Notes: generated by a model from the letters alone, not told the origin. A stretch of DNA of 64,000 nt from JBMHDN01 sp049889355 (GCA_049889355.1 JBMHDN010000013.1:25200-89199), one strand, 5' to 3'; numbered from the stretch's first letter, positions 34,383 through 43,962 are shown. Numbers and translations: made by a program.

Positions 34383-35138
34383 ATGCTTCTTGAAATGCGT
34401 GATATCCACAAAAGCTATGATGAGCTGCAGGTTTTGCGCGGCGTCTCTCTGGCCGCTAAAAAAGGCGATATCATCTCGCTTATTGGCTCGTCCGGCTCAG
34501 GCAAATCAACCTTGCTGCGTTGTGCCAATCTGCTTGAGCTCAGCCAGTCTGGCGATATCATTTTTGAAGGTGAGCCAGTGCGCTGGTCTGCCACGTCACA
34601 AGATCGCAAGCCAGCAGATAAAGACCAGATTATGAAAATGCGCACCCAGCTTTCTATGGTGTTTCAGCAATTTAATCTCTGGTCACATATGACCATTTTG
34701 CAGAATGTAATCGAAGCCCCTTGTACTGTGTTGGGCCGCGATAAGGCTGAGATGACAGACCAAGCGATGGCTTTGCTGGATAAGGTCGGGATTGCAGATA
34801 AAGCAAATGTCTATCCAGCGCAAATGTCAGGTGGTCAGCAGCAACGCGCGGCGATTGCCCGTGCATTGGCTATGGAACCAAAGGCTTTATTGCTGGATGA
34901 GCCCACTTCTGCGCTGGATCCAGAACTGGAACAAGAGGTGGTCAAAGTGATCCGCCAGCTGGCAGATGAGGGCAGAACCATGCTGTTGGTAACCCATGAT
35001 ATGAAGCTGGCCCGTGATGTATCCAGCCATGTGGTGTTTTTGCATGAAGGGCGTATCGAAGAAGAAGGCGTGCCGACAAGAATCTTTGCCAATCCCGCCT
35101 CAGATAGGTTAAAACAATTCCTCAGTGCCTCTTTATAG
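34383..35138 (+). CDS. Polar amino-acid ABC transporter ATP-binding protein
   Basis: A 251-residue ABC ATPase of the HisP/OccP class. Walker A is GSSGSGKSTLLRCANLLE, the signature is MSGGQQQRAAIARALAMEP, Walker B is ALLLDEPTSALDPE, and the switch histidine lies in LLVTHDMKLA. It drives uptake of a basic or polar amino acid with the substrate-binding protein and two permeases that follow. The five genes to 38996 lie close together on the plus strand and look like one operon. Confidence 0.93.
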   Translation: MLLEMRDIHKSYDELQVLRGVSLAAKKGDIISLIGSSGSGKSTLLRCANLLELSQSGDIIFEGEPVRWSATSQDRKPADKDQIMKMRTQLSMVFQQFNLWSHMTILQNVIEAPCTVLGRDKAEMTDQAMALLDKVGIADKANVYPAQMSGGQQQRAAIARALAMEPKALLLDEPTSALDPELEQEVVKVIRQLADEGRTMLLVTHDMKLARDVSSHVVFLHEGRIEEEGVPTRIFANPASDRLKQFLSASL

Positions 35139-35182
35139 GCAATAATTTTTTGGGACCACCGGTTCTTTCTAGGGAGACAATG

Positions 35183-35905
35183 ATGAAAAAACTGATTATG
35201 GCGGCAGTGCTGGCCGCAATGGCCTCTGGCCCTGCCTTGGCACAAACCATCCGCATGGGTACCGAAGGTGCTTACCCTCCATATAACTTCCTGAATGATA
35301 ATAATGAAGTTGATGGTTTTGAGCGCGAGGTTGGTGATGAGCTGTGTAAGCGTGCCAATCTGGATTGTGTCTGGGTAACCAACGAGTGGGATTCAATCAT
35401 CCCGAATCTGGTATCAGGCAATTATGACACCATCATCGCGGGCATGTCTATCACAGCTGAACGTGATGAAGTGATTGATTTCACCCAAGATTACTATCCG
35501 CCAAGCCCATCATATTATGTCGGTATGGCAGGCAGCTCATTTGATGCCAGCAAGGCCGTGATTGCAGCCCAGACAGGCACCATTCAGGCAGGCCATGTGG
35601 CCGCTTCAGGTGCGACATTGGTTGAGTTTGCGACACCAGATGAGACCATTGCTGCAGTGCGTAATGGCGAAGCAGATGCTGTACTGGCTGATTCAGACTT
35701 CCTGATGCCAATCGTTGATGAATCAAATGGCGAGATGGCTGTGCTGGATCAAGTCGCCCTTGGCGGCGGTATCGGCATGGGTGTGCGCGAATCAGATGGT
35801 GATCTCAAAGCCAAGATGGATGCCGCTATCAGCTCAATGAAAGCAGATGGCAGCCTGAATATGATGATCAAAAAGTGGTTCGGCGACGACGCCCAGACCT
35901 ACTAA
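35183..35905 (+). CDS. Amino-acid ABC transporter substrate-binding protein
   Basis: A 240-residue periplasmic binding protein with signal peptide MKKLIMAAVLAAMASGPALAQ. The family-3 solute-binding fold shows RMGTEGAYPPYNFLNDNNEVDGFEREVGDELCKRANLDCVWV at the start, DSIIPNLVSGNYDTIIAGMSITAERD and the C-terminal LNMMIKKWFGDDA. This class binds lysine, arginine, ornithine, histidine or opines. Two ATGs are adjacent; the second at 35183 is better spaced from AGGGAG. It is the soluble partner of the flanking ATPase and permeases. Confidence 0.93.
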   Translation: MKKLIMAAVLAAMASGPALAQTIRMGTEGAYPPYNFLNDNNEVDGFEREVGDELCKRANLDCVWVTNEWDSIIPNLVSGNYDTIIAGMSITAERDEVIDFTQDYYPPSPSYYVGMAGSSFDASKAVIAAQTGTIQAGHVAASGATLVEFATPDETIAAVRNGEADAVLADSDFLMPIVDESNGEMAVLDQVALGGGIGMGVRESDGDLKAKMDAAISSMKADGSLNMMIKKWFGDDAQTY

Positions 35906-36049
35906 TTTCAGGCTTGTCAGATCAGGCTTGTTAGATCAGGCTCAACACACTGTTTTGAGCCTGTCTGCATGTGATATGAAGGGGGCGTGGCTTGGTTCAG
36001 GCGCGCCCTCTTCTTTGTAATAAGACCTTTTTTTAAGGGCGGTGATGAT

Positions 36050-36964
36050 ATGTTTGCATTTTGTGCAGAGCCAGCACTTTTAGCTGGGTTGGAATGGCTG
36101 AGTTGCTATCTGACCACAAAAAAACATCTCTCTTTTTATGCCTCATTTGGCACCGTCTTGCTGTTGATTGCCCTGACCGCGCCCACAGCCCTTATCTTTG
36201 GCTTTGGCGGGGCCTTGGCAGCACGCCATGATATGGTTGTGTTGCGGCTATTTGGTAAAGGCTATATCGCGATGGTGCGCGGCGTGCCGGATATTGTCTT
36301 TTTCCTCTTTGTGCCTATTGCTCTTGATCAGGGGCTTGAATTCATCCGCCATCAATTTTTATGTCCTGCTGATTTTGGGCCCATCTGGCGCGGCAATGAT
36401 TTTGTGGTTTGCCCTGATGCAAAATTGCCTTTAAATGCGGCCCCACCGATTTACCATCATCTCTATGGATTTATTTTAGCAGTCTTTGCCTTTGCGCTGG
36501 TGTTTGGCGCTTTTGCCGGCAATGTGCTGTTTGGGGCGATGCGCGCAGTGCCCAAGGCCCAGATCGAAACAGCCTTGTCTTTTGGGATGACTGACAGGCA
36601 AGCTTTTCGGCGGATTTTGCTGCCACAAATGTGGGTCTATGCGCTCCCTGGCTTATCCAATCTCTGGATGATTTTAATCAAAGCAACACCTCTACTCTTT
36701 TTGCTTGGTATTCAAGATATTGTCTATTGGGCGCGTGAATTGGGCAGTTCAAAAACCTCAGCCTATGCGTATCCGCATCCCGATTGGCGCGTTTGGTATT
36801 TTGGCTTTCTGCTGATTTTCTATCTGATGCTCACCTTTATCTCTGAAAAAATATTCAGCCGTCTTACCGCCCGTCTTTCGCGGGGACAGGCCACGCTTGG
36901 CGGACAGAAAAGCCAGATAGCAGCACCCGCAGGTCAGGCGACCCAAACCGGAGCTGTCTCATGA
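36050..36964 (+). CDS. Amino-acid ABC transporter permease (HisQ-type)
   Basis: About 304 residues with several transmembrane helices and the permease coupling motif around VFGAFAGNVLFGAMRAVPKAQIETALSFGMTDRQAFRRILLPQMWVYALPGLSN. It is longer than HisQ (about 230) because of an extended N-terminal part and an extra loop (residues about 90-130). The frame starts with GTG at 35987, but the ATG at 36050 has an AAGGGCGGTG stretch before it and is preferred. The next permease gene begins at an ATGA overlap with its stop, which indicates translational coupling. Confidence 0.88.
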   Translation: MFAFCAEPALLAGLEWLSCYLTTKKHLSFYASFGTVLLLIALTAPTALIFGFGGALAARHDMVVLRLFGKGYIAMVRGVPDIVFFLFVPIALDQGLEFIRHQFLCPADFGPIWRGNDFVVCPDAKLPLNAAPPIYHHLYGFILAVFAFALVFGAFAGNVLFGAMRAVPKAQIETALSFGMTDRQAFRRILLPQMWVYALPGLSNLWMILIKATPLLFLLGIQDIVYWARELGSSKTSAYAYPHPDWRVWYFGFLLIFYLMLTFISEKIFSRLTARLSRGQATLGGQKSQIAAPAGQATQTGAVS

Positions 36965-37800
36965 GCTGTTTAGAGACTATTCAGGCCTATGGTCTGCGTG
37001 CCTTTGGGATAGGCGAGCGGCTCTTGCCAAAGAGCGATATTACTTTATGTGAGCAATTTGTGCTGATTGGCTCGGGCATGCTCTGGAATATCTATTTCGG
37101 GCTTTTTGCGATTATCGTTGGCTTTTTCTTTGCGATGGCGCTTGCCCTTGGCAAAGCCAGTGCTCTGCCTCTTTGGCGTATGCCGGCAACAGGTTTTATT
37201 TTTCTGTTTCGTGGCTCGCCACTATTCATCCAGTTCTTCGTCGCTTATGAAGCTTTTGTATTGCTGCCCAAAGTGGGGTTTGAATTTGATTTAGGCTTTA
37301 TGGTGCTGGGGGCGGAAACACGCTGGCTGACCAAAGCCTGGCTAGGTGCCGTTTTTGTGCTGTTTTGTAATACCTCAGCCTATAGTGCAGAGATTTTCTA
37401 TGGCGCGTTGCGGGCAGTACCGATTGGTGATAGCGAAGCGGCAGACGCGTTTGGCTTTACCGCTTGGCAAAAATTCAGGCGGGTGATTTGGCCAACCATG
37501 CTGAGACTGGCCTGGCCTTCTTATACCAATGAGGTGATTTTCCTATTCCACGCCACAACCTTGGTGTTCTTCAGCGGCTTTCCAGCCTGGCGCCAGCAAG
37601 GCGATGCGCTGTATTACGCAGCCTATTTTGCGGATAAAACCTTTAATCCCTTCGTGCCCTATCCGATTGTGGCCGGCTATTTCATCTTGCTGACATTGAT
37701 GATTATCGGCCTGTTCGCTCTGGCAGGGCGGTATCTGAACCGGCATTTGCCAGCTGCCCAACAGCCGCGCTTTCGCTTGCGTTTAAATCTGGTGCGCTAG
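36961..37800 (+). CDS. Amino-acid ABC transporter permease (HisM-type)
   Basis: A 279-residue membrane protein with about five helices. FLFRGSPLFIQFFVAYE matches the conserved first periplasmic region of HisM-type permeases. SAYSAEIFYGALRAVPIGDSEAADAFGFTAWQKFRRVIWPTMLRLAWPSYTNEVIFLFHATTL is the EAA coupling loop. It pairs with the HisQ-type permease to form the channel. It overlaps that gene by 4 bases and is followed 2 bp later by an M14-family gene. Confidence 0.92.
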   Translation: MSCLETIQAYGLRAFGIGERLLPKSDITLCEQFVLIGSGMLWNIYFGLFAIIVGFFFAMALALGKASALPLWRMPATGFIFLFRGSPLFIQFFVAYEAFVLLPKVGFEFDLGFMVLGAETRWLTKAWLGAVFVLFCNTSAYSAEIFYGALRAVPIGDSEAADAFGFTAWQKFRRVIWPTMLRLAWPSYTNEVIFLFHATTLVFFSGFPAWRQQGDALYYAAYFADKTFNPFVPYPIVAGYFILLTLMIIGLFALAGRYLNRHLPAAQQPRFRLRLNLVR

Positions 37801-37802
37801 CC

Positions 37803-38996
37803 ATGCAACATATCACCCATTCTATTACAGCTGACAGCCCGGGCACCTCTATCAGCCTGAGCCTCTATCATTTTGCACCTGCTGCTGATCAAAATCGGAC
37901 TGAACAGCCAAAAACCTATTTACCAAAAATCTATTTACAAGCAGGCTTACATGCAGATGAACATCCAGGCGTGATGATTTTGCATCATCTGCTGAACCAT
38001 CTAGAACATGCAGAAAAACAAGGGCGTCTGGCAGCTGAATTTATCATTGCGCCAGTGGTCAATCCGCTGGGTCTGGCGCATCTGCAATTTCACAGCCATC
38101 GCGGGCGTTATCACCCGCTAAACGGGCTGAATTATAATCGTGACTGGCCTGATTTGGATGCGCTGCTCTGGCAGCAAGCAGGTGATCTCTCAAGCGAATT
38201 AGGCTCAGACCCGGCCGCAAATAAAGCCTTCATCCGTCAAAAATTAGCTGATATTTTACAAGCGCAAGATGGCGATCATCCAGGCAAGGGCGCGCTGGCC
38301 GAACTGCGCCATCTCATCACCCGTATCGTGATAGATTGTGATATGGTGCTGGATTTACATTGTGATGATGCCGCATTAAATCATCTCTATATGGTCCCGC
38401 AGCTTTGGCCAGATGCCTCTGATCTCAGTGCATTTATGGGGGCAGAAGCCAGCTTTTTAGAAGAAGATTCAGGCGGTGGGTCGTTTGATGAGGTATGGCC
38501 TGGGCTCTGGCTGAAACTGGCACGTCGTTATCCAGAGGCCAGCTGGCCTGAACTGCCTGTATCAGCCACCTTAGAATATCGCGGGCAGGCAGATGTATCA
38601 GACGCACTTGGCGCGGCAGATGCGTATCATCTCCTCCAGTTTTTTGAAGCCCGCGGCCTGATTGAGCCAGAAGCAGGAGAACCGGCCCAGCCACCTGCCT
38701 TATTGGCCCCTGCCACAGCGTTAAAAGCAGCTGAGTTTTTGCGTTGTCCCTATGCTGGGCTGTTGGCCTATCAGGTGGAACTCGGTGATATGGTTCAAAA
38801 AGGTGATGTCGTTGCTGAGCTTATCCAGCTGGATGGGCCAGAGGCCGCACGCGGGCGTCTGCCGATAAAAGCGGGGACCTCAGGCAAAATCATTGCACTC
38901 AAAGCCCATAAATATATCTGGCCTGGCGAATCCATCGCCAAAATCGCTGGCAGTGAAGTGCTGGCTTCGCGCACAGGCCGGCTATTGGATGATTAG
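37803..38996 (+). CDS. Succinylglutamate desuccinylase / aspartoacylase family deacylase
   Basis: A 397-residue zinc-dependent M14-type enzyme. ADEHPGVMILHHLL (His and Glu zinc ligands), NRDWPD and LDLHCDDA (second histidine) form the active site. SATLEYRGQADVSD could supply the catalytic glutamate. The family removes acyl groups from N-acyl amino acids; relatives include AstE, aspartoacylase and the ectoine-degradation enzyme DoeB. Position at the end of an amino-acid ABC operon, 2 bp after the permease, suggests the imported compound is an N-acylated amino acid. The C-terminal VELGDMVQKGDVVAELI resembles a biotinyl-lipoyl-like barrel common in this family. Confidence 0.85.
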   Translation: MQHITHSITADSPGTSISLSLYHFAPAADQNRTEQPKTYLPKIYLQAGLHADEHPGVMILHHLLNHLEHAEKQGRLAAEFIIAPVVNPLGLAHLQFHSHRGRYHPLNGLNYNRDWPDLDALLWQQAGDLSSELGSDPAANKAFIRQKLADILQAQDGDHPGKGALAELRHLITRIVIDCDMVLDLHCDDAALNHLYMVPQLWPDASDLSAFMGAEASFLEEDSGGGSFDEVWPGLWLKLARRYPEASWPELPVSATLEYRGQADVSDALGAADAYHLLQFFEARGLIEPEAGEPAQPPALLAPATALKAAEFLRCPYAGLLAYQVELGDMVQKGDVVAELIQLDGPEAARGRLPIKAGTSGKIIALKAHKYIWPGESIAKIAGSEVLASRTGRLLDD

Positions 38997-39030
38997 AGGT
39001 CGCATGATAGGCTGAAATAAGGCCTGTCTG

Positions 39031-39636
39031 TTAAGAGGCTTTTTGCTGCTGATGTGGCAAATGCGCTTCAATCGTTTTAATCAGCTTTGTTGATTGCGGC
39101 TTTGTCAGGCTGGAAAACCAGCTGATCAGCTGGCCATCCGGGCCAATCAGATATTTATGGAAATTCCATTTTGGCTTGCCCATCATGCCGGCTTCACCAG
39201 ATACCCATTGATAAAATGGATGCGCATCGCGCCCTTTGACCTGCTGTTTTTCAGTCATCGGGAAGTCAATATTGAAATTCACTTCACAAAAACTGGCAAT
39301 CTGGGCATTTGAGCCTGTTTCCTGCTCACCAAAATCATTGCTTGGTACGCCTAAAACCACCAGCCCGCGGTCTTTATAATCAGACCAGAGTGCTTGTAGC
39401 CCTTCATATTGGCCAGTGAAGCCGCATCTTGAAGCCGTATTCACCACGAGCACCAGCTGGCCTTCAAATTGGCTGAGCGGCATCGGGCTGCCATCAATCG
39501 CTGTAAAGCTGAAATCAAAGGCAGATTTTGGCGCAGCATGTAAAGAGGTCATCCAGAAGGCTCCTGAAAAAAAGGTCAGACTAAAAAAGAAGGTGAAAGT
39601 GAAAAACCCAGAACGGCATTTCAGAAGGTTTATCAT
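39031..39636 (-). CDS. Glutathione peroxidase-like thiol peroxidase, exported
   Basis: A 201-residue GPx-family protein with an N-terminal hydrophobic segment (FFTFTFFFSLTFFSGAFW, residues 11-28), so it is probably periplasmic. The active-site cysteine is in VVNTASRCGFTGQY. The partner residues Gln (FGEQETG) and Trp-Asn (KPKWNFHKYLIG) are present. It reduces peroxides using thioredoxin or glutathione. A selenocysteine is not used; the codon is cysteine. It converges with the M14 gene. Confidence 0.92.
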   Translation of the reverse strand: MINLLKCRSGFFTFTFFFSLTFFSGAFWMTSLHAAPKSAFDFSFTAIDGSPMPLSQFEGQLVLVVNTASRCGFTGQYEGLQALWSDYKDRGLVVLGVPSNDFGEQETGSNAQIASFCEVNFNIDFPMTEKQQVKGRDAHPFYQWVSGEAGMMGKPKWNFHKYLIGPDGQLISWFSSLTKPQSTKLIKTIEAHLPHQQQKAS

Positions 39637-39761
39637 CAGCTTTAAGACTCAAAAAAAGGCTGTTCATAGGGCAGTCAACAACCTGCCCCTACGAGATATA
39701 GGCGATTAAGAAGAGCAGACAAGTTCTGATGAAAAACAGAGATAAATTTCAGTGTGCTGAT

Positions 39762-40919
39762 TTATGTATCCGCTGTCCAAATCTGCTCTAGCCAGCTCTC
39801 TAGCACGGCCCCGCTCGTGCCCACCATGAGATCGCGCAATCTGGCAGGCTGACCTGAAAAGCGCAGCGCAGCACCTGCCTGTGCGGCGCGTCTGGCGACC
39901 ATCTGAATATCAGCCATACGGGCACGTACCATCTGGCTCAATGCGATAGAAATCGGTTCATGTTGAAGGCACTGCGCCAGCATATCAACATCCATCAAGG
40001 TCTGCCCAATCCCCTGTGCCAGATGAGGCGGCATCACATGGGCTGCATCACCTATCAAGAAGAGCTGCCCTCGGCGCCAGACATCTGGAACCGGTGCATC
40101 TGCCAAGGCCGAGCGATGCCAGCTATTGGCATGTGCACGCATGGACGCCAAAACCGGATGATGGCCAAACAGATAGGCCAGCAGCGTTTCTGTATCTTTA
40201 TTCAGCAAATCGGGCTTATTGGCTGATAGCGTGAGGACAAGATTCACCGATAAATCTGATGACCCTGGCCCTTTGGCAATCGGATAATGCACCAGATGAC
40301 AGCCATCTCCCATCCACAAGCGTGTCTGAGACTGGCGCATAACAGCTGGCAGATCGGCTGAGTTGATCTCCGCGCGCAAAATAATAGCTTTGGTCCTTTG
40401 GTCGGCTGTGCTGAGTGGGGCCACAAGACGGCGTGATTTCCCCATCAGCCCATCTGCACCAATCACAATATCTGCTGTGATCAACTGGCCGTCATCTAGG
40501 ACAAGGCGGGCTGGTTTTTGATCGCAAGCCACGGCCTTTACGCGGGATGCTATCGAAACGATATTCGGCATCTGCCCCACAGCATCGCGCAAGCCTGCCT
40601 CAAAAGCCTGTCGTGAAAAGCTCTTATAATCACGTTGATGAGCGGCGTGGTCCAGATGTGCCAGCTCAACACCATCTTTTAATCTGGCCAGATTGATCGC
40701 CTGCAGGGGCAGTGCATGGCTGCATAAATCATTAAGCCCCAGGCGCGAGAGCGCGTTCAGACCATTCGGGGCCAGCTGAAAACCACCTGATATTGGCCCT
40801 GTTTCCTTTGGGCCAATCAACGCCACCTCATAGCCAGCACGTGCCACAATCAGCGCGGCTGCAAGACCGGCAAAACCATTGCCAATGACGGCTATTTTTT
40901 CACTTCTGTTTAAGGCCAT
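39762..40919 (-). CDS. FAD-dependent monooxygenase (UbiH/salicylate hydroxylase family)
   Basis: A 385-residue class A flavin monooxygenase. IAVIGNGFAGLAAALIVARAGYEVALIGP binds the ADP of FAD. DIVIGADGLMGKSRR is the DG motif contacting FAD and NAD(P)H. FLIGDAAHVMPPHLAQGIGQTLMDVDMLAQ is the GD motif. The substrate could be an aromatic compound or a quinone precursor. It is separated from glutathione peroxidase by 125 bp and precedes the pilin-like region; no pathway neighbours are visible. Confidence 0.88.
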   Translation of the reverse strand: MALNRSEKIAVIGNGFAGLAAALIVARAGYEVALIGPKETGPISGGFQLAPNGLNALSRLGLNDLCSHALPLQAINLARLKDGVELAHLDHAAHQRDYKSFSRQAFEAGLRDAVGQMPNIVSIASRVKAVACDQKPARLVLDDGQLITADIVIGADGLMGKSRRLVAPLSTADQRTKAIILRAEINSADLPAVMRQSQTRLWMGDGCHLVHYPIAKGPGSSDLSVNLVLTLSANKPDLLNKDTETLLAYLFGHHPVLASMRAHANSWHRSALADAPVPDVWRRGQLFLIGDAAHVMPPHLAQGIGQTLMDVDMLAQCLQHEPISIALSQMVRARMADIQMVARRAAQAGAALRFSGQPARLRDLMVGTSGAVLESWLEQIWTADT

Positions 40920-40943
40920 AGCTGTGCTGTCTTTATGATCTCA

Positions 40944-43385
40944 TCAGCTGTCTGTCTGGCAGTGTGTGCGGTGTTTGGCAACATCAATTTGCACATCCTG
41001 ATGCAGAGTTTTTGAATCTGAGCTGTTATTATCGCGCCATTCGGTGAAATAGCCACAGACCCCGAAAAGACGGTGCGAGCCACATGACCTATCTGCGCTG
41101 GTATCATGCCAGAGACCATGGCCTTCATCACTGCCGCTGAGCATCAGATAATCACCATATAGGCTGTCATAATCATTGGGCTCACATACCCGGTGGCTGT
41201 CATCACATTCATCCATATCAAAATCGCCTGTCCCTGCTGACCAATAGGTAAAGCGCAGGCTGACATTATCAAGAAGCGGATCTATGTGATGTTCAATGAG
41301 CGTGCTGGATGTATTATCATCTGGGTCTCGGTCAATCCGTACAGATGCCCAATAAGTATTGCGGGTGGCCACGGTGCCATTATCAGTGCCATCATCGATA
41401 ATCGGATTACCGCTCCAGCGGTCATTCACCCCATTACCCTGCCAGAAACGCTGGCCTTTTTCTGGGCCATCTAGCCAGGTCCAATAGCCTTCGCTTTCAT
41501 TATCGGCAGCCGCCAAAAAGGCCGTGACATGCGAGCCATTATCCATCTGAAACCGCGTGCCAAGCAGGCTGTTTTCAGCAGATGTGGTGATGGTGGCCAT
41601 ATGGCCTTCATAGCCGCAAATCTGGTTTGAGACTAATTTTGCATCTGCCAGCGCGGCTGAAAAATCACTGCTGCTGGTCTCAACAAACCGATAGAAATGG
41701 CTATTGCCATCTTGGGCCAGCGGCAGCCCGCCAAGGCCAAAGGAAATGGTCTTTTGAGTGGCATAGCTGGTCGCGGTCGGCACATAGCTGACAAAGCGCA
41801 TCGCATCCACCCAATCAGAAACAGCAGCAGAGCTGTTATCGGTCATCTTAAAGCGCATCACCCCTGTTTTCGGGCTATAGCGTGCGCGCATTTTACTATC
41901 TGCCAGCGGGATATCACTATAGGTGATGAAATGGGTGCTTGTGCTCTTGCTGGCCCCATTGATGGCCAAGGATTCCGTATTATTGTCAAAATCTGTGGCA
42001 ATATAAATATAGGCTTCTGAGATAGAACAGCCAGCGGCCTTTAGGGTGAGCGTACTGGCAGGGCGGCAGAAATCATCATGTTTAAACTGGCGCGAGAGAC
42101 CAATGCGCTGGCTGGTTGGCTCTTGTCCGGCCGCTCCTAATTTATCGCTTTCATCACGATAGCCAAAATTAAAGGCAACCGCCGCAGGCTGCGCACCGCT
42201 TAAAGTAAAGAAGCCATCATTAGACGCGGTGAAAATATCTTTACTCACCGATTGCCAGCCACTGCCTGAGGCCGGATCGCAATCCTCAGATGCGGGGTTG
42301 TAGAAGAGCTGATAACGGCTGTCATTATCTGTGTCGGTCAGGGCAAAAACCTGATTGTCGGTAAATTCTTCGGTAATCGCAAAAGCCATTTGTGATGCGT
42401 CAAAATTGCTGGCTGTGCCATTGTCACCAGCCGTTGACACATCTTCGATTGTGACATTATCACCTGGCACGCTTTGCAACGCCCAATGTATGGCTAGATC
42501 ACTGCCATCTATGGCAGGTTGGCTGGCACGCCCCTGATAGAGCGTTGCAATTTCATCTGCAGATAAAGCGCGGTCCCAAATTCTGAAATCAGATAAGGCC
42601 CCTTTCAAGGCTCTGCTGCTGGTCGTGTTTGCCCCTAGCATGAGCCCGAGATTGTCGGCTGCACTGCTGTTATCTGTGGCAAAGGCGGTGCCTGTCCAGC
42701 TTGATGTGGTCAGCCCGAAATTCTTCTTCTGCCCGTCAATATAGACATTCAGATTATCATTTACCGCAAGGGTGACATTATCGCCGCCTGCATAGGTGAG
42801 GGCGATGTGATGCCAGCGGCTATCACGCATATCGGTAAAATTATCCTGCTGGCTGACGCCGCCTTCAAAATCCAGATAGAGCTTGCCCTCTTTGGTCATT
42901 AGGTGAAACAGCGCACCATTTTGCGGCCTGCCCCATCTGGCAAGGGTCCGCTCCTCACCGGTGGCCTGACTATCCAGCCAGACCCAGAGCGAGACAGAAC
43001 GCGGTGCATTATCTGGCGTCGGTTTAAAATCAGCTGCGCGGATATAGCTGTCATCACCGTCAAATAAAATCCCATTAAAGGCATCATTGCGCACTGTCCG
43101 GACCTTCAGGCAGGCCTCATCATTTGCGCTGATATTATCCACCAATATGGTTTCTGCGCGCCCCAATTTGGCACGGATAAATTGCTGGGCCTGTGCCACT
43201 TCCCCTTGCAGATTGGCTGAGTTAATAATTTTCACATTGGTTGTCTGCACATAATTCACTAATATAAAAATACCCAGCGAAATAAGTGAGAAAATGCTGA
43301 TATATATAGCCAGTTCAACAAGCGAAAATCCCTGTTGAACATAAGAAAAAGAGGCGGTTTTTTGATGCGTGTTCAGATGGCGCAA
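40944..43385 (-). CDS. Type IV pseudopilin-like protein with LamG-like and C-type-lectin-like domains
   Basis: About 813 residues. The prepilin signal QQG|FSLVELAIYISIFSLISLGIFIL has Glu at +5 and a hydrophobic helix for membrane anchoring and pilus assembly. A LamG-like jelly-roll follows at about 105-296 (FDGDDSYIRAADF, SVSLWVWLD, WHHIALTYAGGDNVT, GALSDFRIWDRALSADEIATLYQG). Near the C-terminus is a C-type-lectin-like region (about 590-780; GYEGHMATITTSAENSLL, EGYWTWLDGPEKGQRFW, several cysteines). It may be a pilus-tip or secretion-linked adhesin binding sugars. The frame stays open to 43532, antisense to the neighbour; no in-frame ATG lies close to the signal, so TTG 43385 is my estimate. 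The start is uncertain. Confidence 0.75.
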   Translation of the reverse strand: MRHLNTHQKTASFSYVQQGFSLVELAIYISIFSLISLGIFILVNYVQTTNVKIINSANLQGEVAQAQQFIRAKLGRAETILVDNISANDEACLKVRTVRNDAFNGILFDGDDSYIRAADFKPTPDNAPRSVSLWVWLDSQATGEERTLARWGRPQNGALFHLMTKEGKLYLDFEGGVSQQDNFTDMRDSRWHHIALTYAGGDNVTLAVNDNLNVYIDGQKKNFGLTTSSWTGTAFATDNSSAADNLGLMLGANTTSSRALKGALSDFRIWDRALSADEIATLYQGRASQPAIDGSDLAIHWALQSVPGDNVTIEDVSTAGDNGTASNFDASQMAFAITEEFTDNQVFALTDTDNDSRYQLFYNPASEDCDPASGSGWQSVSKDIFTASNDGFFTLSGAQPAAVAFNFGYRDESDKLGAAGQEPTSQRIGLSRQFKHDDFCRPASTLTLKAAGCSISEAYIYIATDFDNNTESLAINGASKSTSTHFITYSDIPLADSKMRARYSPKTGVMRFKMTDNSSAAVSDWVDAMRFVSYVPTATSYATQKTISFGLGGLPLAQDGNSHFYRFVETSSSDFSAALADAKLVSNQICGYEGHMATITTSAENSLLGTRFQMDNGSHVTAFLAAADNESEGYWTWLDGPEKGQRFWQGNGVNDRWSGNPIIDDGTDNGTVATRNTYWASVRIDRDPDDNTSSTLIEHHIDPLLDNVSLRFTYWSAGTGDFDMDECDDSHRVCEPNDYDSLYGDYLMLSGSDEGHGLWHDTSADRSCGSHRLFGVCGYFTEWRDNNSSDSKTLHQDVQIDVAKHRTHCQTDS

Positions 43386-43940
43386 AGCAGGTTGAAAAAT
43401 CTGGGCAGCCCGGTTGCCAAGCAAGAGGGATTTGCCTTGATTGCGGCGCTGGCCATTGTCGCTATTCTGGCTGTTGCCTCGGTGCCTTTGCTGGATATTG
43501 TGGCGGTTAATCAGAAATCGGTAATTAAACAAAGGCTGACTCTAATCTTAAAAAATGAAGCACGTGAGCATCTTGAAATTGGCGTTCATTTAATCAAACT
43601 CGCTGACGGAGTGCCAGCATATTTTGATGCCAGCTTCGATGCAGATGAGGCCAGCTTTGCCAGTGATTGCAGCCGCCGTTTGAATGCCGCAGATAAGAGC
43701 CTGCTTGGCAATGGCAGCTATAGCCTAACCGGCGATGGTGTGCATTCGACCCGCCCTGCAAATGGGCCGCGCCGGTCTATGTTGTTTATCGTCAATAAAG
43801 GCAGTTCTGTCGATAGCCGTTATGATCAACTCTTGCTGGTCAGCTGTGCGCAATCCGATATTGGTGGGTTGGGGCTAGCTGCTGCTGAACTGGGCAAGCT
43901 CAATGGCAGCTACCTGCCATTGCGGGTTAATGAATATTAG
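43365..43940 (+). CDS. PilX/GspK-like minor pseudopilin candidate
   Basis: About 191 residues. The N-terminus KQEG|FALIAALAIVAILAVASVPLLDIVAVNQ is a prepilin-like cleavage site and helix without Glu at +5, as in PilX and GspK minor pilins. The remainder has no motif I recognise, but contains two cysteines (SDCSRRL, LVSCAQSD) that could form a disulfide. ATG 43365 has GAGG 10 bases upstream. The start region overlaps antisense with the LamG pilin gene. With its two neighbours it forms a minor-pilin set; the main assembly genes are not in the window. Confidence 0.65.
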   Translation: MRVQMAQSRLKNLGSPVAKQEGFALIAALAIVAILAVASVPLLDIVAVNQKSVIKQRLTLILKNEAREHLEIGVHLIKLADGVPAYFDASFDADEASFASDCSRRLNAADKSLLGNGSYSLTGDGVHSTRPANGPRRSMLFIVNKGSSVDSRYDQLLLVSCAQSDIGGLGLAAAELGKLNGSYLPLRVNEY

Positions 43941-43962
43941 ACAGATATCAGCCTATATCAGT

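Noticed and set aside
40944..43385. Diversity-generating retroelement acting on the C-type-lectin-like pilin
   Set aside because: Lectin-fold proteins are typical DGR targets, but I see no reverse transcriptase or template-repeat pair in the window.
43386..43532. N-terminal extension of the LamG pilin up to the ATG at 43532
   Set aside because: The added residues are antisense to the hydrophobic N-terminus of the neighbouring gene and precede a normal short prepilin leader.
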